From contig NC_133034.1 of the NCBI RefSeq assembly GCF_048771995.1, positions 3,224,001-3,288,000 of the forward strand: a DNA stretch of 64,000 nt, read 5' to 3'. Under the pieces are notes generated by a model. The model was not told the DNA's origin and did not search any database. It saw only the letters and a program-made list of their open reading frames with translations. Of the stretch, positions 56,656-64,000 are shown one piece after another. How positions within the stretch are numbered: position 1 is the first letter of the stretch; every line of letters begins with the position of its first letter. The position numbers were made by a program, and so were the translations under genes. This stretch comes from Taeniopygia guttata. Lineage: Eukaryota; Chordata; Aves; Passeriformes; Estrildidae.

Positions 56656-57063
56656 TGCCTGGTGAAGGCTGCCCTAGAACAGAGGCTAGACACAGCCAGG
56701 GAATAAAGAAGGGATTTATTGGAAGGATCTCCTCAATGGATCCACCTTGGGCAGCACAAGAGCCCAGCCAGGGCTGCACCCAAGATGACCCAAAATGGTC
56801 CCAAAAGGCGCGACCGCTCACGGGGTCTCTCACTTTGATCAGTTCTGCTCCATTTGCACCTTGGAGGTCATTGTCCAATTCCAGCTTTAGCCCAGGCAGT
56901 CCCATCCTGCTTGTTTTTCTCTCTTCAGCCCACACTGTTTGTGCTCTTGGGCCTGAGATTTGGATGATTTGTCCTTGGTCCCCAGCTGGAGAAGGAATTG
57001 TTTTGTCTCTCTGCTCTGTGCAGAGAGCTCAGCATCCCCTGGTATGAAGCCCAGACCCACACA
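56656..57063 (-). mobile_element. Solo LTR (408 bp), arm 2
   Basis: Copy of the element at 7639-8046, again flanked by CTAA (56652-56655 and 57064-57067). The two copies are the same length and differ at a handful of positions. Confidence 0.75.
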
Positions 57064-57516
57064 CTAAAGCAGCAAAGAATGCGAAAAATTTAAAAGCTAA
57101 ACCTGAGGCATCAAAAGCAGAAAGTTCCTAATTTCACCAGTTATTAAGTTAAAATAATCTAAATGCAGAGTCTCCTCTTTAAGGCTGTGATCAGCAACCC
57201 TGATGTGGACAGGGAAGGGTGAGGATGTGCAGGGAGCCTGGCTGGTGTTTGGGAGAAGCCAGTGCAGCCCCAGCCTTCCCCTGGCCCTGGCCCACCTGTG
57301 CCTGCCCAGAGGAGCTCTGAGCCTGAGGACATTTCTGTCTTGCTGAAACAGATGAAATCATCAGGGAGCGTGGCTGTTGTGCATGAGCCACATTTAACCA
57401 GGCTGATTCCCCCAAAGTTACAGAATCCTGACAGAATACAGTGCTTTTAATGACTGAATTCCTGTTATTTACTCAGATTAGCTCCATGGTTGGGTTATGC
57501 ATCTTGTGCTTTCTAG

Positions 57517-57707
57517 AAGGGCTGATGGCTGCTACAGAAAACAAGGAATTTTCACAAGCTGTTGATGAATTATTAAAGCACCAGAAACTCCGCTCACTCT
57601 CAGGTTTAGAAGGCTTGAAAAATGTTTCCTTCCTGATCAGTTTAAACACCCAGAGGGCCAGACTTTTACTGAGAAGAAGGGGAATCATTCCAGCCCTTCG
57701 GCACCAG
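57517..57707 (+). CDS. Candidate conserved exon of unknown gene, arm 2
   Basis: Copy of 8506-8696 with the same acceptor and donor and an open frame; one change near the end (serine to arginine, LLLRRRG). See the arm 1 entry for the description. Confidence 0.35.
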
Positions 57708-57849
57708 GTGAAAAGCTGCTCTGTCAAGACTAAGACTGCTTGTCAGACTCAGTGCCACCAAAAACCCAGTGGTGTCTTGAAAATGGGCTGGATTCCTCTG
57801 GCCAGCAGAAGGCACCCAAGACAAGCTGGACTGCAGAGGAGCTTTTTGC

Positions 57850-58808
57850 AGCACAGGAGTCTGCCTTCAGTCTTAGGCTAATGAGCTTAACAAACAATGC
57901 AGTAACTAGATTGCTGGCAAAACATAAATAGTCCTATAATACAATAATATCTAGTAAAAATAATGTCCAAAAGCAGTCTGAAAAATTTTACTCCTTAGCC
58001 ATATCCATTAATTTTTACAAGCAATTAAAGAAAAAGTATTGTAATGTTTTAATCCTAAATCTTTACAATTAAGGAATCATCCATAATTGTGGCTTGAATT
58101 CCCCCAGAACAAATAGGCACTAAGGCAAATCTATAGGATTCTTATTATCTGTTGGTGATAAAGGACTTGCTCTTTTTTCTGCTAAACTGACTTTGACTTT
58201 GCTTCAGAGTCTGCTCTGTGGCAGCAGCATCAGGTCAGAGAACTGGTGCTGTGGAATTACACTGGGTTTCCATCACTCATAGCAGGAGAGAGCAGCAGAC
58301 AAAACTCCACCATCCACCTTCTCTTATCCAGCATGTTTACATACACACATCCTAATTTTTACAAATTAAAGGACTCGCAGGGACTTTACAACAGATTTAA
58401 CATGCAATGGCAACTAACACCTTGGATAAACATGAGAAGCCTTTGCTAAAAAAAAAAAAAATCCCAAACTATCCTGAGTGAGTTTACTCTCACTGTTGGT
58501 GCTGTTGAGATTTAAGAAGTGGGAGTTTACTGTGCTGGACATGTGGAGCTTGAAGGCATTTTGCTGTGATTTGAAAGGTTCTTGCAATCTTTGCTATTCA
58601 TTGTGTAGCTGCATTTCTGTCCAAAATTGATGCAGTGAGGTGTCCCTCTGCCGTGTGTTAACTATCTGTATGCCACAGAGTGACACTGTTCCACAAACTA
58701 TAGAAGACACAGGAGTTATCACAGGGGCAGGAGCCTTCTACACACACCTGCCCTGACAAGTGTTCAGGACTTCTCCCCAGAGTTTGGATGCAGATTCCGT
58801 GGTTCCTT
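57850..58808 (+). other. Segment of about 960 bp present only in arm 2
   Basis: Unique AT-rich DNA that interrupts the alignment with arm 1 between 8837 and 8838. It has no terminal repeats, target-site duplication or transposon signature, so a deletion in arm 1 is more likely than an insertion here. No gene is recognised. Confidence 0.75.
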
Positions 58809-58867
58809 TCCTGGGAATTGAGGGAAAGGATCTCGATGTGTGCCCCACCCACAACTGGATGGTAAGA

Positions 58868-59479
58868 TGTCAGGGTCAGCTGCTGACACCCCAGCAGTGT
58901 GAAAGTCCTTGTTCCCCCAGCCTGGCAGCCGAAGAAGGAGTCTGGAATGCGTGAAGTCGAGTTTTCAAGGTTGTTTATTTTTCCTTATCTATAACATGTC
59001 TCTCTGGCCTGCCGAGGTCCGCCTAGTACAGAAGCCATGGCAGTCTGCCTCGAGTCCTGGGCACCTCCCACATTATATACTCAAAATTACGTGTTGTATT
59101 TCTACAGATTTGTGCCAATGCCCACCACCTATGTTAGACAGTGAATCTCTACCTTAAACCAATAGAAAAGTGTCACCATCACAGCAAGACATGGAGGACA
59201 AGAGAAGGAGAAGGCCAGGAAACGCCCAGATTCCTGCATCTTGTACCCCTGAATTACATACTAAAGACTTTAAAATTTTACTTTGCCACCCTGTGTCAAT
59301 TCACCTATTACACTACTCAAACCCTTTTGGCTTGTAATTCCTCATACAGAGTTGGCAGCCTCTCCCACAGACTAAAATTGAAGCCAGAGGTGTTTTTGAC
59401 TTCTTGCCAGGGTCTCTGAGCCCCCTGCCAGGGTCTCGAGACATCCAGGGCAGCCAGAGGGATGTCCTGGACTGCGACA
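58868..59479 (-). mobile_element. Solo LTR (612 bp) with 6-bp TSD, arm 2
   Basis: Copy of 8898-9509 with the same GTAAGA target-site duplication (58862-58867 and 59480-59485), TATA box and poly(A) signal on the - strand. Confidence 0.85.
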
Positions 59480-60100
59480 GTAAGATACTTTGGATCCTAA
59501 GTTATATTATTTCTTCCCTACCTGTGAAATTAATGGTACCTTTAACCCAATGCTGTACATACCTACTAGTACTCTCTTTTTGTCTTTATTCCTGTGTAGT
59601 ATTAGTTTGTTTTAAGCCTTATGTCTGTTAGTTTTGTGTCCGTTAAATACATAATTAATTCTCTATCAGACTGAATTAGCTATTATTAAAAAACTTGTGA
59701 ACCAGAGTGGGTTTTGAGGTGCTGGCCACCTCAATAAAGCTCATGCCTGCTGCCAGAGACGGGGCAAGGGGCAGGGGCTTATCTAACCCCCACATCCATT
59801 TGTAAAAGTGAGTCCCAGCCCGGCCCAGCTCAGCAGGCAGCTGGTACCGCTCTGCCCCGCTGGCACCTGCAAGGGCAGCAAAACCCACACCAGCGCTGCC
59901 TCAGCCTGGCCAGAAGGCACTTCTCTCACCGGTGCCTTTCTTTGGGTGCAGGTATTTTGCAGCAGTTCCAGTGCCATTCCCTCCCTGAGAAAACCTTGGC
60001 TTCAAAAGAGGGATCCCTCTAGAGTGGGCAATGGCTGCAGGTGTCACTGCTGGCTCTGGCTGTGCTGCCAGGGGCGTGGCAAGGACAGCAGGGCAGTGAG

Positions 60101-60223
60101 GAGAGAGCCATGGGCCATTGCATCACAAAGGGCAGCCCCAGGAGAGAGCCATGGGCCATTGCATCACAAAGGGCAGCCCCAGGAGAGAGCCATGGGCCAT
60201 TGCATCACAAAGGGCAGCCCCAG
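60101..60223 (+). repeat. 41-bp VNTR, three units
   Basis: Three copies of the unit found four times in arm 1 (10131-10294). Confidence 0.9.
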
Positions 60224-60301
60224 GCTGGGGTTCTAGGAAGGTTGCCGTTGACAGGGCCACAGCGGCAGGAGAAGCATCTGGCTCTGCCTCTCTGTGCCCA
60301 G

Positions 60302-60468
60302 CGCTGGCGATTGGAGTCACCCGACCTTGTTCCAAGGCTGGGTACCAAGCTCCCATTGCTGTCAACTCCGAGAGCATTCCCAAATTCAAACCCAGACACT
60401 TCTGCGAGGCAGAAGCACGGGTTCAAAGATGGACTTTACCAGAAAAGGAAAGACCACTGAAGGAAAAG
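60302..60468 (+). CDS. Candidate coding exon upstream of TOGARAM copy IV
   Basis: Copy of 10373-10539 with the same splice sites and a preserved reading frame. Confidence 0.45.
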
Positions 60469-61143
60469 GTGAGGATAGAAAGGAGCTGAAAGGTTGACAG
60501 CAAATGGACAAAAATCCCCCCAGATTATTGGGAAAACTGGTCCATGGTGGTCAGTGCTGGCTCTGTGTCAGAGTACGGGGCTGACAGCTACAGATGATCC
60601 TGCAAGGATGGCCATGGCATCACAACATTCTATCATTAGTCTACTCTGCTTTCCCCTTTTTGACAGTAGCCAAATCACTCATACTGAAAGCCAGGACAGG
60701 GACTGTGGCCACAGCTGACCACAGACTGGACACGGTCATGAGATGCAGTCCTGTTTCTTTCTTTGCCATCAATGTTGGGCCTCACGACAGATAAATTTCC
60801 CCTTTCTTCCTCTCCTTGCTGATCGGGTCCAACACTGAGGGTGGTATTACAGTGCTGTAGAAACACCACTAAGGCCTGCTGCTTGCAGAGAGGTCTTTGT
60901 GGTTTGCAGAAATAGCGGTCACAGCTGTGTCGGTTTTCCCTGGGGATTCAAAGAAGGTCAGCCTGAAGAAGGAATCTTTTTTTCCCCTCTTACCATTAGA
61001 GCCTCCCACATCTCCCTTTAGACTTGATAACTCAATGCTGCTTGGAGGAATTAAACAGAGACTAGTCCCATGAAAAATAAAACTAAAGCAATTTTCTCAG
61101 AAATTAAAAAAATCCTCGAGTATCGCTGCCATTAGATGTGTTG

Positions 61144-61210
61144 ATGATAAAGGTGAGGGTTCACCCAACTCCCTTCTTCCCTTGGGAGCATATCTCAGCC
61201 TCACACAGAG
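61144..61210 (+). CDS. TOGARAM-like exon A, copy IV
   Basis: Counterpart of 11212-11278; ends SASHR plus one base at a GTGAGG donor. The 5' limit is uncertain. Confidence 0.4.
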
Positions 61211-61661
61211 GTGAGGGGGGAGCTGGGCCGCTCTCTGGTGGGAGGAAGGCTCTTGTGGCAGCCCAGAGAGCCTGTGCACATTGCCAGGGAACAGCTGTGC
61301 CCTGCATGTGCCCTGCAATGAGCTGTGCTCTGCCAGAGCCCCTGGAGCTGTAGGGCTGCTCAGCCGTGGGGCAGGGAGAGGAGCAGGAGGGTGCATGTGC
61401 AGCTGAGCCATTCCTGGGAAGCACAGGGCTCTGGGCTCCTGCTGTCCCAGGGCAGCCCAGAGGCCAGGCTGTTCCTGTGGCAGCCCTGTGCCAGTGGGTC
61501 AGGGCTTTCCCCTGGCCTGCTCCAGGGGCTGCCAGCAGGAGCATGCTTCCCTGTGCAGCTCTTTAGAAGTTTCCAAGGAATCTGTCCCATGAAGTCTTGA
61601 GCTCCAGATGTTTTAGGTTTGCATTGTGGCCTCTGTTATATTTTGTGTCTCCACTCTGCAG
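61211..61661 (+). repeat. 451-bp conserved intron module, copy 4
   Basis: Same length and nearly the same sequence as the modules at 11279, 17700 and 42443. Confidence 0.85.
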
Positions 61662-63396
61662 GCCTGACTGGCTACCCTCTTGCCAAGAGGTTTTCCCCGG
61701 CGAGTCCCTTGATGCTCCTTCCCTCCAAGCTTCCCATCCCAAAGAGCTCTCCTTCTACCAAGCCAAGCCAGGTCTGCAGCGGAGAGCAGGAGAAGGGGAA
61801 AAATGTCATCAGCTGGGATGAGGAGAGTAGAAAACCACAGGGACTGATTTCAGATGGAAAAGGACATAAGGTAAGGAGACCAAGCATAGTCCTGTGTGGT
61901 AAATTTTCAGTTTCTGTGCTGTTGGCAGAGCTCTGAGACCTTTACCCTGACAGGAACTGACCCTTTCACTGAGGTTTGGAGTGGTCCTGATTTGGCACTT
62001 TAGCTTGGCCAGAAATTATGGGATGCTCAGGATGGGTGTGAGTCTGCCCCTGCTGCCTTCACCTCCCTTCCTGGCCATGGCATGGAGGCCTGGAAGAACT
62101 TGGGCAGGCTGAGACCTTGCAGAGAGCTGCAGGACAGGGAGCTCTGCTGAACTCCCTAAATGCCAGTGAGCCTGAGATGATGGAAGTGTGGGAGCTGGAG
62201 AGCAGCGAGCACCCTGAGAGCTCAGCAGCATCTGGGCTCAAAGGCTGCTGGGGAACTGTAGGAGGGAAGGGCAGCAGCAGAAGCAATGAGGGGCTTGAGA
62301 AAAGCAGGGTTTGACATCCTGCAAAATGGCTTTGTGGGGACTTGTCTGGAGATCAGCACTGCCTGTTAGGTACCTTTAGGAGCAGGGAGAGATCAGTGAT
62401 CTAAACCCACTCCTGTGCCATCCAAAAATGCCAGTGGAGCCAGTGGCACCCAGAACTTCTTGATGCCACACATGTGGATGGCAGTTTTAAATGTAGCCAC
62501 ACTTGCAGACTGAGTGAGTGTGAGGAGAGAGGTGTCAAATGTGTGACATAGTCTCTCCCTCAGCAGTTCCCTTTGCATTCCCCATCCTGGGCCATGTTGC
62601 CCCATCAGTCTGACTTGTCCTTTCCTGCCAGATGTCACCTAATAGCATGGCTAAATGTCCTGAGGCATGAATGGGGGCAAGGCTGGATGCTTGATCTGAG
62701 CACTGTGGTCTACTCTTTCCAGGCTTCCTTGCTGTATACCCCTGGGGGAGAAGTGAAGAAGGGGTCACTGGGACTACCTCTGCTCCCCCCAATACGCAAG
62801 GCAGGAAGTCTCCCTGTTGGCAGTGCTGCAGGGTCTGTGCAAAGCTCTCTCCAGCTGGATTTCCAGGAGTCCCAGGAGATGAGGTAAGCCAAGGTGTCTG
62901 CTGCTCCAGGGGGCTGTTCAGCTCACTCTTCGCATCACATGTTGTTATTTTGCACTGTTAGCTGTCCCATGTATTTAGGCAGACCTCTGTGTATTCAGCA
63001 TTTTCCCCATCTATGAAGGGCCAGCAGAATGTCAAACCCAACAGCAATGGCCCAAGAGCAGAGGTGGTGGTGGGGAAGACGAGGCAGGGCTTCAAAGCAC
63101 CTCAAGATGGGTCCTCTGCTGGCCTTGGCTATTATTTCACCCAGAGCGTGGCCAGTTCTGTGCGACAACAGCAGCTGAAAGCTTAATGACAATTAATCAG
63201 CCTTGCATCTTGTTGTGCATCTTTATGTGTTGCCTTTCCTCCTTCATCTGTGACCATGCTAAGAAGGTTTGCCTCCTTTCATGGCACACTCATTGCCTCC
63301 CTTCTCTTTCTACCTCCTCATTTGTTCCTTTGTCCTCCATTTCCTCCAGGCCAAGACCCAGCAGCAGTAGCCAAGAGAAGAGCTCTGACCATGCAG
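61662..63396 (+). CDS. TOGARAM-like exon triplet B7-C7-D7 (copy IV)
   Basis: B7 61662-61870 (209 nt), C7 62723-62883 (161 nt), D7 63350-63396 (47 nt). All open with intact splice sites and standard phases. It corresponds to B1-C1-D1 of arm 1 and leads into a further triplet. Confidence 0.7.
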
Positions 63397-63779
63397 GTAG
63401 GTACAGGGCATGTCTGTCCTGAAATGACCATTGGAATCTGGACTATGAGGTGACATTTGGAAAGCTTGGTTCAAGCCCATTCTTTTGAACATTCCTTAAA
63501 GTTCCTTTCAATTCCCTGACGGGCTCAGTGGACTCTCCCAAAGCGCAGTCACCGGGAGTGTTCTCTGGTGGTGCAGTGAAAATTCCTCCAGTGTGAAGTG
63601 TTGAGTGGCAGGAGCTGGAATGGTACCTTGAGGCCCAGGAAATGCAGTGCAGGAAAAGGAAACATTCCTCTACATGCTGTTTAGAAGATGCCAGGAAATG
63701 TATCCCATGAAATCTGGAGTTCCAGATGTTTTAGATTTGCATTGTGGCCTCTGTTATATTTTGTGTCTCCACTCTGCAG

Positions 63780-63988
63780 GCCTGACTGGCTACCCTCTTG
63801 CCAAGAGGTTTTCCCCGGCAAGTCCCTTGATGCTCCTTCCCTCCAAGCTTCCCATCCCAAAGAGCTCTCCTTCTACCAAGCCAAGCCAGGTTTGCAGCGG
63901 AGAGCAGGAGAAGGGGAAAAATGTCATCAGCTGGGATGAGGAGAGTAGAAAACAACAGGGACTCATTTCAGATGGAAAAGGACATAAG
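63780..63988 (+). CDS. TOGARAM-like exon B8 (copy IV, continues off window)
   Basis: 209-nt exon B with the standard acceptor and GTAAGG donor. It carries the Glu-Lys codons missing from its positional partner B2 and the AAACAACAGG variant of B4 and B5, so it is more like those repeats than like its duplication partner. C and D exons are expected just beyond the edge. Confidence 0.7.
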
Positions 63989-64000
63989 GTAAGGAGACCA

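Larger units (their letters stand above)
53160..64000 (+). repeat. Segmental duplication, arm 2
   Basis: Direct copy of about 4265-14069, continuing past the window edge. It carries the same solo LTRs with the same target-site duplications. Differences include about 960 bp at 57850-58808 that arm 1 lacks, longer 31-bp VNTR, shorter 41-bp VNTR and an expanded poly-T. Confidence 0.9.

Overview
This is vertebrate nuclear DNA, almost certainly from a bird and probably a songbird. Spliced genes have consensus GT/AG introns. Fragments with the avian CR1 3' end (runs of ATTCTGTG-type octamers) are present, and so are several solo LTRs and one avian-type endogenous retrovirus (ERV). There is no bacterial or organellar signal, and I found no tRNA, rRNA or CRISPR.

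The window is built around a tandemly expanded TOGARAM-family locus (TOG array regulator of axonemal microtubules, most like TOGARAM2). One essentially complete gene lies on the + strand, about 17.49-42.23 kb. I can place 23 coding exons whose phases all agree; they sum to 3,465 nt, a 1,154-residue protein. Its N-terminal part is a linker built from three repeats of an exon triplet, here called B-C-D (about 209+161+47 nt, 139 codons). Its C-terminal part is two TOG/HEAT-repeat domains (about residues 650-870 and 910-1150). Two more B-C-D triplets lie upstream (11.7-15.6 kb). A truncated start of another copy lies directly behind the stop codon (42.36-43.05 kb). A further copy begins at 61.1 kb and runs off the right edge.

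Region by region: 1-4.26 kb has no gene but holds a C-rich minisatellite. 4.265-about 14.07 kb is one arm of a large direct segmental duplication; the other arm is 53.16-64.0 kb. Both arms carry the same two solo LTRs, a 41-bp VNTR, two conserved candidate exons and the start of a TOGARAM copy. 14-17.4 kb holds the end of copy I and unassigned DNA. 17.4-42.2 kb is the main gene, with CR1 fragments in its introns. 42.3-48.4 kb is a patchwork: truncated TOGARAM pseudogene, AT-rich repeat, two LTR-like elements, a CpG island with (CTG)14, a CR1 and a 191-bp tandem repeat. 48.435-53.159 kb is a defective ERV.

The ERV is a mosaic. Its LTR and the splice donor seven codons into gag look alpharetroviral. 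Its PBS matches tRNA-Phe. Its gag has lost capsid and pol and has a protease fragment between two zinc knuckles. Its env is a full-length open frame of gammaretroviral type. The right LTR ends exactly where the second duplication arm begins, and the two ends show no matching target-site duplication. This suggests that retroviral recombination shaped the duplication.

All identities come from reading the sequence and from family knowledge; no database search was run. Percentages and difference counts are hand estimates.
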